A stretch of 64,000 nt of DNA from NCBI GenBank assembly GCA_023375785.1, contig SZWC01007403.1, positions 42,960 to 106,959 on the forward strand, read 5' to 3'. Both the position numbers and the translations under genes were made by a program. The DNA is from Penium margaritaceum. Taxonomy: Eukaryota; Streptophyta; Zygnematophyceae; Desmidiales; Peniaceae. The notes under the pieces were generated by a model. That model saw only the letters and a list, made by a program, of their open reading frames with translations, ran no database searches and was not told where the DNA came from. Shown here piece by piece: positions 1-13,047 of the stretch (within the stretch, counting starts at the first letter, position 1; each line of letters begins with the position of its first letter).

Positions 1-1155
1 GCCTAAGTTAGGCACTAGCTATGCCCTAGTTGCGCTCGAGTTGTGGCCTAGTTGCGCCCTAGTTGTGCCATGCTTTCGCCCTACTTGTGCCCTAGTTGCA
101 CTTTAGTTGCGCCCTCGTTGTGCCCTAGTCACGCCTCAATTGGGCACTAGCTACGCCCTAGTTGCACCCTAGTTGTGCCTTAGTTGTGCCCTAGTTGCAC
201 CCTAGTTACGCCCTAGTTGCGCCCTAGTTGTGCCCTAGTTGCGCCCTACCTGCACCCTAGTTATGCCCTAGTTGCTCCCTAGTTGCACCCTACTTGCACC
301 CTGCCTGCGTCCTAGTTGCGTCCTAGTTATGCCCTAGTTGTGCCGTACTTGCACCCTACTTGCACCCGACTTGTGCCCTACTTGCACCCTAGTGGTGCCC
401 TACTTTTTCCCTACTTGCGCTCTAGTTACGCCTTAGTTGCGCCCTAGTTGTGTCCTAGTTGCGCCCTACTTGCGCCATACTTGCTTCTACTTGCGCACAA
501 GTTACACCCTAGTTGCGCCTCAGTTGGGCACTAGCTATGTCCTAGTTGCGCCCTAGTTGTGACCTATTTGCGTCCTACTTGTACCCTACGTGAGCCCCAG
601 TTGCGCCCTAGTTATGTCCTACATGTACCCTAGTTGCGCCCTTCTTGGACCCTAGTTGCCCCCTCGTTGCGCCTCATTTGGACATTAGCTACACCCTTTT
701 TGTGCCCTAGTTGTGCCCTAGTTACGCCCTAGTTGCGCCCTTCTTGCGCCCTAGTTGCGCCCTAGTTGCGCCCTAGTTGGGCCCTAGTTGTGTCCTCCTT
801 GTGTCCTACTTGTGCCCTAGTTACACCCTAGTTGCACCCTTGTTTCACCCTTCTTACACCATCTTATGCCCTACTTACACCCTAGTTGCAACCTAGTTGC
901 GCCCTAGTTATGTCCTTGTTGCACCCTACTTGCGCTCTAGTTGAGTCCTTGTTGCATCATAATTGCGCCCTACTCGCACCCTACTTACGCCCTACACGTG
1001 CCCTAGTTGCACCATACTTGCGCCCCAGTTGCGCCCTAGTTGTGCCATAGTTGCAGCCGAGTATTGTCCTAGTTACGTCCTTGTTGCACCCTAGTTGGGC
1101 CATGCCTGCGCCTTACTTGCGTCCTACTTTTGCCCTACTTGTGCCGTTATTGCGC

Positions 1156-2456
1156 CCTACTTGCGCCCTACTTGCTCCCTACTTGCCCTCTAGTTGTGCC
1201 CTAGTTGCGCCCTAGTCGTGCCCTAGTTACACCCTATGTGCACCCTACTTGCTTCTAGTTGCAACCTAGTTGTGCTTCAGTTAGGTACTAGCTACGTCCT
1301 AGCTGTGCCCTAGTTGTGCGATAGTTATGCCCTAGTTGGGCCCTACTTGCGCCCTTGTTCTATACTACTTGTGCCCTATATGCGTCCGATTTGCGGCCTT
1401 GTTTCCCCCTACTTACACCTTGGTTTGGCACTAGCTATGCCCTAGTTCCACTCTAGTTGTACCCTAGTCGCGCCCTACTTGCGCCCTGGTCGTACCCTAG
1501 TTGCGCCCAAGTTGCGCCCTACCTGTGTCTTTGTTGTGAAAACATGCGCCCTAGTTTCACCCTATTGTGTCCTGATTGCACCTTCTTGCGCCCTACATGC
1601 GCCTTTGTTGCACCATACTTGTGGCCTAGTTGCGACCTAGTTGCGTCTAAGTAAGGCACTAGCTATGCCCTAGTTGCATTCTAGTTGTGGCCTGGTTGCG
1701 CCCTAGTTGCACCCTAGTTGTGCCATGCTTTTGCCCTTCTTGCGCCCTAGTTGCACCCTAGTTGCGCCCTCGTTGCGCCCTAGTTGCGCCTCAATTGGAC
1801 ACTAGTTATGCCCTAGTTGCACCCTAATTGCGCCTTAGTTGCGCCCTAGTTGCGCCATATTTACGCCCTAGTTGCGCCCTTGTTGCACCCTAGTTGCACC
1901 CTAGTTGCGCCCTNCCTACTTGCGCCCTACTTGCTCCCTACTTGCCCTCTAGTTGTGCCCTAGTTGCGCCCTAGTCGTGCCCTAGTTACACCCTATGTGC
2001 ACCCTACTTGCTTCTAGTTGCAACCTAGTTGTGCTTCAGTTAGGTACTAGCTACGTCCTAGCTGTGCCCTAGTTGTGCGATAGTTACGCCCTAGTTGGGC
2101 CCTACTTGCGCCCTTGTTCTGTACTACTTGTGCCCTATATGCGTCCGATTTGCGGCCTTGTTTCCCCCTACTTACACCTTGGTTTGGCACTAGCTATGCC
2201 CTAGTTCCACTCTAGTTGTACCCTAGTCGCGCCCTACTTGCGCCCTAGTTGCGTCCTAGTTGTGCCCTGCTTTTGCCCTTCTTGCGCCCTAGTTGCACCC
2301 TAGTTGCGCCCTCGTTGCGCCCTAGTTGCGCCTCAATTGGACACTAGTTATGCCCTAGTTGCACCCTAATTGCGCCTTAGTTGCGCCCTAGTTGCGCCAT
2401 ATTTACGCCCTAGTTGCGCCCTTGTTGCACCCTAGTTGCACCCTAGTTGCGCCCTA
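1156..2456. other. Redundant sequence around single-N join at 1914
   Basis: The sequence after the N (1,915 to about 2,257) repeats 1,156 to about 1,497, a step of 759. The sequence just before the N (about 1,729-1,913) reappears at about 2,271-2,455, a step of 542. Redundancy on both sides of one N is what two overlapping contigs or haplotypes placed end to end would give, so a true tandem duplication is not required. Confidence 0.7.
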
Positions 2457-3360
2457 CCTGCACCCTACTTGAGCCCTAGTTGCGTCCTAGTTATGCCCTA
2501 GTTTTTCCATGCTTGCGTCCTACTTGCACCCTACTTGTGCCCTACTTGCGCCCTACTTGTGCCCTACTTTCGCCAGACTTGCGCTCTAGTTACGCCCTAG
2601 TTGCGCCCTAGTTGTGCTCTAGTTGCGCCCTACTTGAGCCATACTTGCTTCTACTTGCGCCTAAGTTGCGCCCTAGTTGTGCCTCAATTGGGCACTAGCT
2701 ATGCCCTGGTTACGTCCTGATTGCACCCTAGTTGCGCCCTAGTTGTGCTCTAGTTGCGCCCTACTTGAGCCATACTTGCTTCTACTTGCGCCTAAGTTGC
2801 GCCCTAGTTGTGCCTCAATTGGGCACTAGCTATGCCCTGGTTACGTCCTGATTGCAACCTAGTTGCGTCCTACTTGCACCCTACTTGCGCCCTACTTGCG
2901 CCCTAGTTACGTCCTACTTGTGCCCTAGTTGCGCCCGCCTTGGACCCTAATTGCCCCCTCGTTGTTCCTCAGTTGGGCATTAGCCATGCCCTAGTTGTGC
3001 CCTAGTTCTGCCCTAGTTATGCCCTAGTTACGCCCTTCTTACGCCCTACTTGTGCCCTTGTTACGCCCTAGTTGGGCCCTAGTTGTTTCCTCCTTGCGTC
3101 CTACTTGCGCCCTAGTTACGCCCTAGTTGCACCCTTGTTGTGCCCTTCTTGCACCCTACTTATGCCCTACTTGCACCCTAGTTGCAACCTAGTTGCGCCC
3201 TAGTTGCGCCTTAGTTATGTCCTTGTTGCAACCTACTTGTGCTCTAGTTGAGTCCTAGTTACGTCCTTATTGCGCCCTACTCACACCCTACTTGCATCCT
3301 ACATGTGCCCTTGTTGCACCATACTTGTAACCTAGTTGCGCCCTAGTTGCGCCCTAGTTG

Positions 3361-3580
3361 CGCCCTATTTGCACCCTACTTGCATCCTACTTGCGTCCTA
3401 CCTTCACCGTAGTTGCACCCTATTTGCGCCCTAGCTACGCCCTAGTTGCGCCCTAGTTGCGTCCTAGTTGCGCCCTATTTGCACCCTACTTGCATCCTAC
3501 TTGCGTCCTACCTTCACCGTAGTTGCACCCTATTTGCGCCCTAGCTACGCCCTAGTTGCGCCCTAGTTGCGTCCTAGTTG
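3361..3580. repeat. Local 110-bp tandem duplication (10 units x 2)
   Basis: The block starting CGCCCTATTTGCACC at 3,361 is repeated from 3,471, a step of 110 bp or ten 11-bp units. It includes the rare variant ACCTTCACCGTAG, so the copy is recent compared with the background variation. Confidence 0.85.
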
Positions 3581-4984
3581 CGCCCTACTTGCGCTCCACT
3601 CGCACCCTACTTGCACCCTAGTTCCATCCTAGTTGCGCCCTAGCTACACCTCAATTTGGCACTCGCTACACCCTAGCTGCACCCAATTTGCATCCTAGTT
3701 ATGCCTTAGTTACGCAATAGTTACGACCTAGTTGCGACTACTTGTGCCCTATTTGTGCCCTAGTTACGCGCTAGTTGCGTCCTAAGTACGTCCTACTTGC
3801 GCCCTCCTTGCACCCTAGTTGCGCCCTACTTGCGTCCTAGTTGCACCCTAGTTGCACCCTAGTTGTGCCTTACGCTCTAGTTGCGCCCTAGTTGCGCTCT
3901 AGTTGTACCATACTTACGTCCTACTTGCGCCCTTATTGAGCCCTAGTGGCACCCTAGTCAGACCCTTCTTGCGCCCTAGTTGTGCCCTATTTACACCCTA
4001 GTTGTACCCTAGTTTTGCCCATTTTTCCCCCTACTTGCACCCTACTTGTGCCCTAGTTGCACCCTAGTTTCCCCTTAGTTGGGCACTAGCTATGCCCTAG
4101 TTGCACGCTAGTTGCGTCCTAGTTGCACCCTACTTGCGCCCTACTTGGGTCCTAGTTGCTCCCTACTTGCTCCCTAGTTGCGCCCAACTTGGGCCCTAGT
4201 TGCCCCCTAGTTGCACCTCAGTTGGGCACTAGCTATGCCCTAGTTGCGCCCTAGTTCCGTCCTATTTGTGCCCTAGTTGTACCCTACTATCACCCTACTT
4301 GCGCCTTAGTTGCGTCCTAGTTGTGCCCTAGTGCGTTACTTGCACCCTACTTGTGTCCTAGTCGCGCCCTAGTTGCGCCCAATTTGTGTCCTACTTGTGC
4401 CCTACTTCCGCCCTTCATGCGCCTTGGTTGCGCCATATTTGAACCCTAGTTGCGTCCTAGTTGCACCCTAGTTGCACCCTATGTGGGTCTTACTTGCGCC
4501 CTCGTTGCACCCTACTTGTGCCCTACTTGCACACTAGTTTTGTCCTATTTGTACCCTAGCTGCGTCCTACTTGCGCCCTACTAGCGCCTTACTTGCACCT
4601 TAGTTGCGCCCTCGTTGCAGCCTAGATGCAATTCACTTTGGCACTAGCTACATCTAGTTGCGTCCTAGTTACGCCCAACTTGTGCCCTACTTGCGCCCTA
4701 GTTGCGCCCTACTTGCATCTTGGTTGCGCTCGACTTGCGCCCTTGTTGTCCCCTAGTTGCCACTCAGTTGGGCACTGGCTACTCCCTAGTCGTTTCCTAG
4801 TTGCATCCTAGGTGTGCCCTAGTTATGCCCTTGTTGCATCCTACTTGCATTCTAGTTGTGTCCTAGTTGCATCCTAGATTCGCCCTACTTGCGCCTTACT
4901 AGCGCCCTAGTTGCGCCCCAGTTGTACCATACTTGTGTCCTAGTTGCGGCCTACTTGTGTCCTAGTTACGCCCTATTTGCACTC

Positions 4985-5460
4985 TAATTGCGCCCTACTT
5001 GCTTCCTACTTGTGCTCTATTTGCATCTTAGTTACGCCCTAGTTACGCCTTAGTTTCCCCCTAACTGCGCCCTACTTGCGCCGTGATTACGCCCTTGTTG
5101 CAATGTTATTGCATTCTAGTTGCGACCTAGTTCTGCCGTACTTGCGCTCTACTTGCACCCTCGTTGTGCCCTTGTTACGTCCTAGTTGCGTCCTAGATGC
5201 ATCCTACTTGCGCCCTACTTGGNTAATTGCGCCCTACTTGCTTCCTACTTGTGCTCTATTTGCATCTTAGTTGCGCCCTAGTTACGCCTTAGTTTCCCCC
5301 TAACTGCGCCCTACTTGTGCCGTGATTACGCCCTTGTTGCAATGTTATTGCATTCTAGTTGCGACCTAGTTCTGCCGTACTTGCGCTCTACTTGCACCCT
5401 CGTTGTGCCCTTGTTACGTCCTAGTTGCGTCCTAGATGCATCCTACTTGCGCCCAACTTG
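4985..5460. other. Redundant sequence around single-N join at 5223
   Basis: Sequence from 5,224 onward repeats 4,985-5,222 almost base for base (step 239) and carries on past it after about 5,460. An N lies exactly between the copies. Unresolved contig overlap is the simplest reading. Confidence 0.7.
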
Positions 5461-5616
5461 GGTCCTACTTGTACCCTAGATGGATCATAGTTGCGCCCTA
5501 CTTATGCCCTATATGCGCCCTATGTGAGCCCTACTTGCATCCTACTTGCACACAAGTTGGACCCTACTTGCACCCTTGTTGTGCCCTCTTTGCGCCCTAG
5601 TTGCGTCCTAGTTGTG

Positions 5617-5638
5617 CCTCAGTTGGGCACTAGCTACG
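5617..5638 (+). repeat. Representative two-unit variant marker of the array
   Basis: Two adjacent variant units, CCTCAGTTGGG then CACTAGCTAYG, recur together throughout the array, always in this order and followed by ordinary units. This copy is typical. The core GGCACTAGCT also starts at 11, 143, 527, 1655, 2691, 2822, 4082, 4225, 7253, 7373, 12047, 22158, 22422, 22686, 24950 and 28149, and many one- or two-base variants occur between. Several spacings are exact multiples of 11 (132, 143, 264). The pair behaves like the diagnostic monomers of a higher-order repeat. Confidence 0.85.
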
Positions 5639-5770
5639 CGCTAGTTGCACCATAATTGTAACCTAGTTGTGCCCTACTAGCGTCCTACTTGCGTCCTACT
5701 TGCGCCCTACCTGCACCCTCGTTGCGCCCTAGTTCTGCCTCAGTTGAGCACTAGCTATGCCCTAACTACA

Positions 5771-5968
5771 CCCTAGTTGCGCCCTAGTTGCCCCCTTTTT
5801 GTGCCCTAGTTGTGCCCTACTTGCGCCCTACCTACACCCTAGTTGCACCCTAGTTGCGCCCTAGTTACGCCCTAGTTGCGCCCTAGTTGCCCCCTTTTTG
5901 TGCCCTAGTTGTGCCCTACTTGCGCCCTACCTACACCCTAGTTGCACCCTAGTTGCGCCCTAGTTACG
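5771..5968. repeat. Local 99-bp tandem duplication (9 units x 2)
   Basis: A block containing the rare tract CCCCCTTTTT (5,790 and 5,890 areas) is present twice with a 99-bp step, nine 11-bp units. No N lies between the copies. Confidence 0.85.
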
Positions 5969-6496
5969 CCCTAGTTGCGCCCTAGTTGCACCCTACTTGC
6001 ACCCTAATTGCGCCCTAGTTGTGCCCAAGATGCGCCATTCTTGCCCCCTACTTGTGCCGTAGTTGGACCCTAGCTGCATCCTACGTCCGCCCTGCTTAGG
6101 CCATACTTGGGTTCTACCTGCTTCCTACTTGTGCCCTAGTTGCACCCTAGTTGCGCCCTTCTTGCGCCCTACGTTTCTCTACTTGCACCCTAGTTGCGCC
6201 CTAGTTGTGCCCGAGTTGGCCACTAGCTACTCCCTAGTTGCGCCGTAGTTGCGCCCTAGTTGCACCCTAGTTGCACCCTAGTTGCGCCCTACTTGCACCC
6301 CACTTGTACCCTAGTTGCGCCCTACTTGCGTCCCAGTTGCGCCTGACTTGTATCTTAGTTGCCCACTAGTTGCGCCTCAATTGGACACTAGCTATGTCAT
6401 AGGTGTGCCCTAGTCGTGTCCTAGTTGCACCCTAGTTGTCCCCTACTTACGTCCTACTTGTGTCCTTGTTACGTCGTAGTTGCACCCTACTTGAGC

Positions 6497-6694
6497 CCTA
6501 CTTGCACCCTAGTTGCGCCCTAGTTGCGTCCTCGTCGCATCCTACTTGCGCCCTACTTGCGCCCCACTTGCACCCTAGTTGTGCCCTAGTTGTGCCCTAC
6601 TTGCACCCTAGTTGCGCCCTAGTTGCGTCCTCGTCGCATCCTACTTGCGCCCTACTTGCGCCCCACTTGCACCCTAGTTGTGCCCTAGTTGTGC
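6497..6694. repeat. Local 99-bp tandem duplication (9 units x 2)
   Basis: The rare string CTCGTCGCAT occurs at 6,531 and 6,630 inside otherwise identical flanks, giving a 99-bp step. The long open frame here (6,436-6,699) is only the satellite read in triplets. Confidence 0.85.
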
Positions 6695-6970
6695 CCTAGT
6701 TGGGCCCTACTTGTGCCCTAGTTGCGCCCTACTTACGCCCTAGTTGCGTCGAACTTGCGCCCTACTTGTGCCCTACTTGCACCCTATATGCAACCTAGTC
6801 ACGCCTTACTTGCGCCCTAGTTGCACCCTAGTTGCACCTTAGTTGCGCCCTAGTTGCGCCCTAGTTGCACCTTAGTTGGACACTAGCTAAGCTGGAGTTA
6901 CACCCTAGTTGTGTCCTATTTGCACCCTAGTTGCGCCCTACTTGCACCCTATTTAGGCCGTAGTTGCGCC

Positions 6971-7190
6971 CTACTTGTGCCCTACTAAAGCCCTACTTGC
7001 ACCCTACTTGCGCCCTAGTTGCGCCCTAGTTGTACCCTTTTTACGCCCTACTTGTGGTCTACTTCCGCCCTACTTGCGCCCTACTTGTGCCCTACTAAAG
7101 CCCTACTTGCACCCTACTTGCGCCCTAGTTGCGCCCTAGTTGTACCCTTTTTACGCCCTACTTGTGGTCTACTTCCGCCCTACTTGCGCC
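6971..7190. repeat. Local 110-bp tandem duplication (10 units x 2)
   Basis: The rare variant CCTACTAAAG occurs at 6,981 and 7,091 within matching flanks, a step of 110 bp. Confidence 0.85.
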
Positions 7191-7200
7191 CTAGTTGCGC

Positions 7201-7455
7201 CCTAGTTGCGTCCTAGTTGTGCCCTAGTTGCGTCCTACTTGGGTCTCAGTTGGGCACTAGCTACACCCTAGTTGTACCCTATGTACACCCTAGTTGCGCC
7301 TACTTGCGCCCTACTTGCACCCTAGTTGCACCCTAGTTGTGCCCTAGTTGCGTCCTACTTGGGTCTCAGTTGGGCACTAGCTACACCCTAGTTGTACCCT
7401 ATGTACACCCTAGTTGCGCCTACTTGCGCCCTACTTGCACCCTAGTTGCACCCTA
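7201..7455. repeat. Local 120-bp tandem duplication
   Basis: GGGTCTCAGT with the two-unit marker occurs at 7,241 and 7,361. The step of 120 bp is ten 11-bp units plus one 10-bp unit; the short unit (GCGCCTACTTG) is present in both copies. Confidence 0.8.
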
Positions 7456-7671
7456 GTTGTGCCCTTGTTGGGCCTTAGGTGTTTCCTACTTGCGCCCTAC
7501 TTGCGTTCTACTTGCACCCCACTTGCACCCTACTTGGGCCCTACTTGCATCCTAGTTACGCACTACTTACGCCCTAGTTGTACCGTAGTTGCACCCTAGT
7601 TGCACCCTAGTTGTGCCTCAGTTGGGATCTAGCTACGTCCTAGTTGCGTCCTAGTTGCGCCCTACTTTCAT

Positions 7672-7869
7672 CCTAGTTGCGCCCTTCTTTTGCCCAAGTT
7701 GAGCCATAGTTGCGCCCTCGTTGCGCTATTGTTGTGCTTCAGTTGGACACTAGCTACGCCCTAGTTGCACCCTAGTTGCGCCCTTCTTTTGCCCAAGTTG
7801 AGCCATAGTTGCGCCCTCGTTGCGCTATTGTTGTGCTTCAGTTGGACACTAGCTACGCCCTAGTTGCAC
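7672..7869. repeat. Local 99-bp tandem duplication (9 units x 2)
   Basis: GCCCTTCTTT at 7,681 recurs at 7,780 with matching flanks, including a marker pair variant. The step is 99 bp. Confidence 0.85.
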
Positions 7870-7929
7870 CCTAGTCGCGCCCTAGTTGCGCCCTAGTTAT
7901 GCCCTAGTTGCGTCCTACTTGCACCCTAC

Positions 7930-9650
7930 TTGAACCCTAGTTGCGCCTTAGTTGCACCTTGTTAATGACCTACTCGCGCCCTACTTGCACCCTAGTTGTG
8001 TCCTAGTTGCGCCCTAGTTGTGCCATACTTGTGTCCTACTTGTGTCCTACTTGTGCCCTAGTTGCGCCCTAGTTGCGCCCTACTTTCGTCCTACTTGCAG
8101 CCTAGTTGTGCCCTAGTTACGGCCTACTTGCGCCCTACTTGCGCACTATTTGCGTCCTAGTTGCGCCCTAGTTGCGCCCTAGTTGCGCTCGAGATAGGCA
8201 CTAGTTATGTCTTATCTGTGCCATCATTGCATCCAAGTTGCGCCCAAGTTGTGCCCTACTTGCGCCCTACTTGCGCCCTAGTTGCGCCCTACTCGCGCCC
8301 TAGTTGTGCCAGACATGCGCCCTAGTTTCCCCCTAGTTAGGCCTGAGTTGGGCACTAGGTACGCTCTAGTTTCTCACTAGTTGAGCCCTAGTTGCGGTCT
8401 AGTAGCGCCATACTTTTGCCTTCTTGTACCCTAGTTGCGCTCTAGTTGTGCCCTACTTGCGTCCTACTTGCGCCCTAGTTGCTTCCTACTTGCGTCCTAC
8501 TTGTGCCCTACTTGCATCCTAGTTGCGACCTAGTTGCGCCCTAGTTGCGCCCTAGTTGCGCCCTTCTTGTGCCCTAGTTGATGCCTACTTGTGCCCTAGT
8601 TGCGTCCTACTTGCGCCCTATTTGCACCATACTTGCGCCATACATGCGCCCTAGTTGTGCCATACTTGCGCCCTGGTTGCTCCCTAGTTGTAGCCTAGTT
8701 GCGCCCTAGTTGTGCCTCCATTGCACACTAGCCAAACNTTGAACCCTAGTTGCGCCTTAGTTGCACCTTGTTAATGACCTACTCGCGCCCTACTTGCACC
8801 CTAGTTGTGTCCTAGTTGCGCACTAGTTGTGCCATACTTGTGTCCTACTTGTGTCCTACTTGTGCCCTAGTTGCGCCCTAGTTGCGCCCTACTTTCGTCC
8901 TACTTGCAGCCTAGTTGTGCCCTAGTTACGGCCTACTTGCGCCCTACTTGCGCACTATTTGCGTCCTAGTTGCGCCCTAGTTGCGCCCGAGATAGGCACT
9001 AGTTATGTCTTATCTGTGCCATCATTGCATCCAAGTTGCGCCCAAGTTGTGCCCTACTTGCGCCCTACTTGCGCCCTAGTTGCGCCCTACTCGCGCCCTA
9101 GTTGTGCCAGACATGCGCCCTAGTTTCCCCCTAGTTAGGCCTGAGTTGGGCACTAGGTACGCTCTAGTTTCTCACTAGTTGAGCCCTAGTTGCAGTCTAG
9201 TAGCGCCATACTTTTGCCTTACTTGTACCCTAGTTGCGCTCTAGTTGTGCCCTACTTGCGTCCTACTTGCGCCCCAGTTGCTTCCTACTTGCGTCCTACT
9301 TGCGCCCTACTTGCACCCTAGTTGCGACCTAGTTGCGCCCTAGTTGCGCCCTAGTTGCGCCCTTCTTGTGCCCTAGTTGATGCCTACTTGTGCCCTAGTT
9401 GCGTCCTACTTGCGCCCTATTTGCACCATACTTGCGCCATACATGCGCCCTAGTTGCGCCCTAGTTGCGCCCTTCTTGTGCCCTAGTTGATGCCTACTTG
9501 TGCCCTAGTTGCGTCCTACTTGCGCCCTATTTGCACCATACTTGCGCCATACATGCGCCCTAGTTGTGCCATACTTGCGCCCTGGTTGCTCCCTAGTTGT
9601 AGCCTAGTTGCGCCCTAGTTGTGCCTCCATTGCACACTAGCCAAACCCTA
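7930..9650. other. Redundant sequence around single-N join at 8738
   Basis: Sequence from 8,739 repeats 7,930 onward with a step of 809 for several hundred bases. The motif just before the N (TTGCACACTAGCCAAAC) reappears near 9,630 and again near 9,740. As at 1,914, the redundancy brackets an N and points to an unresolved assembly bubble. Confidence 0.7.
9341..9560. repeat. Local 110-bp tandem duplication (10 units x 2)
   Basis: CCTTCTTGTG with the rare GTTGATGCC unit occurs at 9,361 and 9,471, a step of 110 bp, inside the longer redundant block. Confidence 0.8.
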
Positions 9651-9790
9651 GTTGTGCCCTAGTTGCGCCATACTTGCGCCCTACTTGCGCCCTGGTTGCT
9701 CCCTAGTTGTAGCCTAGTTGCGCCCTAGTTGTGCCTCCATTGCACACTAGCCAAACCCTAGTTGTGCCCTAGTTGCGCCATACTTGCGCC
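9571..9790. repeat. Local 110-bp tandem duplication (10 units x 2)
   Basis: CCTGGTTGCT with the rare CCAAACCCTAG unit is present twice, CCTGGTTGCT starting at 9,581 and 9,691, a step of 110 bp. Confidence 0.8.
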
Positions 9791-11231
9791 CTACTTGCGC
9801 CCTAGTTATGCCGTAGTTGCACCCTAGTTGCAACCAATTGGCACCCTTTTTTCGCCCTACTTGCACCCTACTTGCGCCCTAGTTGTGTCCTATTTGTGCC
9901 CTGCTTGTGTCCTAGTTGCGCCCTAGTTGCTCCCTACTTGCGCCCTACTTTCGCCCTACTTGCGCCCTAGTTGCGCCCTAGTTGCACCCTAGTTGTGGCC
10001 TATTTGTGCCTTAGTTGGGTACTAGCTACACCCTATTTGCACCCTAGTTGCACCCTGGTTGCACCCTAGTTGCGCCCTTGTTGCAACCTACTTGCACATG
10101 CTTGTGCCCTACTTGAGACCTAGCTGCGCCCTAGTTGCGCCCTAGGTGCACCCTAGTTGCGCCCTTCTTGTGTCCTACTTGTGCCCTAATTGCAGCCTAG
10201 TTACGCCCTAGTTGCACCCTAGTTGGATCCTACTTGCACCCTTGTTGCGCCCTACTTGCGTCCTAGTTATGCCCTACTTGTGCCCTACATTCACCCTAGT
10301 TGCACCTTGGTTGTATCCTAGTTGCGCCCTACCTGCCCGGAACTTGCGCTCTACTTGGGCCCAAGTTGCCCTACTTTTGCCCAAGTTGCACCCTAATGTA
10401 CCTTTGTTGGGCACTAGCTATGCCCTAGTTGCGTCCTCGTTATGCCCTAGCTACACCCTAGATGCGCCATAATTGATCCCTAGTTGAGCCCTACTTGCGC
10501 CCTAGTTGCACCCTAGTTGCATCCCAGTTTTGCCTCAGTTGGACACTAGCTAAGCCCTAGTTGCGCCTTAGTTGCGCCATACATGTACCATACTTACGCC
10601 CTATTTACGCCATACTTGCGCTAATGTTGCGTCTTAGTTGCGGCCTAGTCGCGTCCTTGTTGTACCTCAGTTGACCACTAGCTACGCCCTAGTTGCACCC
10701 TAGTTGCGCCCTAGTTGCACCTCAGTGTTCCCTAGTTGCGTCCTAGTTACGCACTACTTGTGCCCTTCTTGTGCCCTCGTTGCACCCTAGTTGCACCCTA
10801 GTTGTGCCCTACTTAAGCCCTACTTGCGCCCTACTTGCGCCCTAGTTGTTCCCTAGTTGTGCCCTATTTGCGTCCTACTTGCGCCCTACTTACGCCCTAC
10901 CTGTGTCCTAGTTGTGCCCTAGTTGCTCACTAGTTGCGTACTACTTGCGTCCTACTTGTGCCCTAGTTGTGCCCTAGTTGCACTCTACATGTGTCCTACT
11001 TGCGCTCTCGTTGCGCTTTACTTGCGCCCTAGTTGTGCTCCAGTTGCACCTCAGTTGGGCAACAACCACGCCCTAGTTGCGCCCTAGTTGCACCCTAGTT
11101 GCGCCCTAGTTGTGACCTATTCGCGCCCTAGTTGCGCCCTACTTGCACCCTAGTTGCTCCCTAATTACGCCTCTGTTGGGCAATAGCTATGCCCTGGTTC
11201 TGCCGTAGTTGCGTCCTAGTTAAGCCCAAGT

Positions 11232-11500
11232 TATGGTTAATCACCCAAAATTCATACACCTGACAACTTGTGTATCAAAAGTTGTATTCCTACATGCAAA
11301 CATTTTTCAGAAACCATCCATATAAATTCATGCAACTGGAGCCCAGATAGGAATTCATTGTATAAGGTGTTAGTTATCATGGATCGTATATACTACGTAT
11401 CAGTTCTCGCTAGAAAACCATGTTCATTGATATGTACACTTCCCAATACACTTGTCGATTCACACTTTCAGATGTAAGGTGATTGGTTATATATGTTAAG
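11232..11500. other. Non-satellite island in the array, copy 1
   Basis: A 269-bp AT-rich stretch replaces the satellite, from TTATGGTTAATCACCC to ATATATGTTAAG, then the 11-bp repeat resumes. Its left edge resembles the sequence at the right end of the whole array (28,445). The 69-codon open frame inside starts with TTG and has no recognisable domain, so I do not call a gene. Confidence 0.8.
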
Positions 11501-12778
11501 CCCTATGTGTGCCCTACTTTCGCCCTATTTGTGCCCTAGTTGCACCCTACTTGTGCCCTAGTTACGCCCAGCTTACGTCCTAGTTGCCCCCTTGTTGCGC
11601 CCTAGTTGCGCCCTGGTTGCGCCTTCGTTGGGCACTAACTACGCCCTAGTTACAACCTAGTTGCGCCCTAGTTTAGCCATAGTCGTGCCCTACTTGCGTC
11701 CTAGTTGCGGCCTAGTCGCGTACTTGTTGTACCTCAGTTGACCACTAGCTACGCCCTAGTTGCACCCTAGTTGCGCCCTAGTTGCACCTCAGTGTTCCCT
11801 AGTTGCGTCCTAGTTACGCACTACTTGTGCCCTTCTTGTTCCCTCGTTGCACCCTAGTTGCACCCTAGTTGTGCCCTACTTAAGCCCTACGTGCGCCCTA
11901 CTTGCGCCCTAGTTGTTCCCTAGTTGTGCCCTATTTGCGTCCTACTTGCGCCCTACTTACGCCCTACCTGTGTCCTAGTTGCGGCCTACTTGCGCCCTAC
12001 TTCTTCTTGGTTGCGCCCTAGTTGTGCCCTAGTTGCGCCTCGATTGGGCACTAGCTACGCCCTAGTTGCGCCTTAGTTGCGCCCTAGTTGCGATTAAGTT
12101 GCACCCTACTTGTGCCCTAGTTGCGCCCTACCTGCGCACTTCTTGTGCCCTAGTTGCGCCCTAGTCGCGTCTCAGTTGGGCATTAGCTATGCCCTAGTTA
12201 CGCCCGAGTTGTGCCCTAGTTGTACCCTAGTTGTACCCTAGTCGCGCCCTAATTGTGCCCTAGTTTCAAAAGACGGGCGTCCTAGTTGCNTAGTTACGCA
12301 CTACTTGTGCCCTTCTTGTGCCCTCGTTGCACCCTAGTTGCACCCTAGTTGTGCCCTACTTAAGCCCTACGTGCGCCCTACTTGCGCCCTAGTTGTTCCC
12401 TAGTTGTGCCCTATTTGCGTCCTACTTGCGCCCTACTTACGCCCTACCTGTGTCCTAGTTGTGCCCTAGTTGCTCACTAGTTACGTACTACTTGCGTCCT
12501 ACTTGTGCCCTAGTTGTGCCCTAGTTGCACTCTACATGTGTCCTACTTGCGCTCTCGTTGCGCTTTACTTGCGCCCTAGTTGTGCCCCAGTTGCACCTCA
12601 GTTGGGCAACAACCACGCCCTAGTTGCGCCCTAGTTGCACCCTAGTTGCGCCCTAGTTGTGACCTATTTGCGCCCTAGTTGCGCCCTACTTGCACCCTAG
12701 TTGCGCCCTAATTACGCCTCTGTTGGGCAATAGCTATGCCCTGGTTCTGCCGTAGTTGCATCCTAGTTAAGCCCAAGT

Positions 12779-13047
12779 TATGGTTAATCACCCTAAATTC
12801 ATACACCTGACAACTTGTGTATCAAAAGCTGTATTCCTACATGCAAACATTTTTCAGAAACCATCCATATAAATTCATGCAACTGGAGCCCATATAGGAA
12901 TTCATTGTATAAGGTGTTAGTTTTCATGGATCGTATATACTACGTATCAGTTCTCGCTAGAAAACCATGTTCATTGATATGTACACTTCCCAATACACTT
13001 GTCGATTCACACTTTCAGATGTAAGGTGATTGGTTATATATGTTAAG
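12779..13047. other. Non-satellite island in the array, copy 2
   Basis: Near-identical copy of the island at 11,232-11,500, offset by 1,547 bp, with only a few base changes. It sits in the redundant block right of the N at 12,290, so it may be an allele rather than a second genomic copy. Confidence 0.75.

Noticed and set aside
11268-13024. Conserved 69-residue protein in both islands
   Set aside because: The frame begins with TTG and has no recognised domain. The two copies are nearly identical DNA, possibly alleles, so conservation is uninformative.
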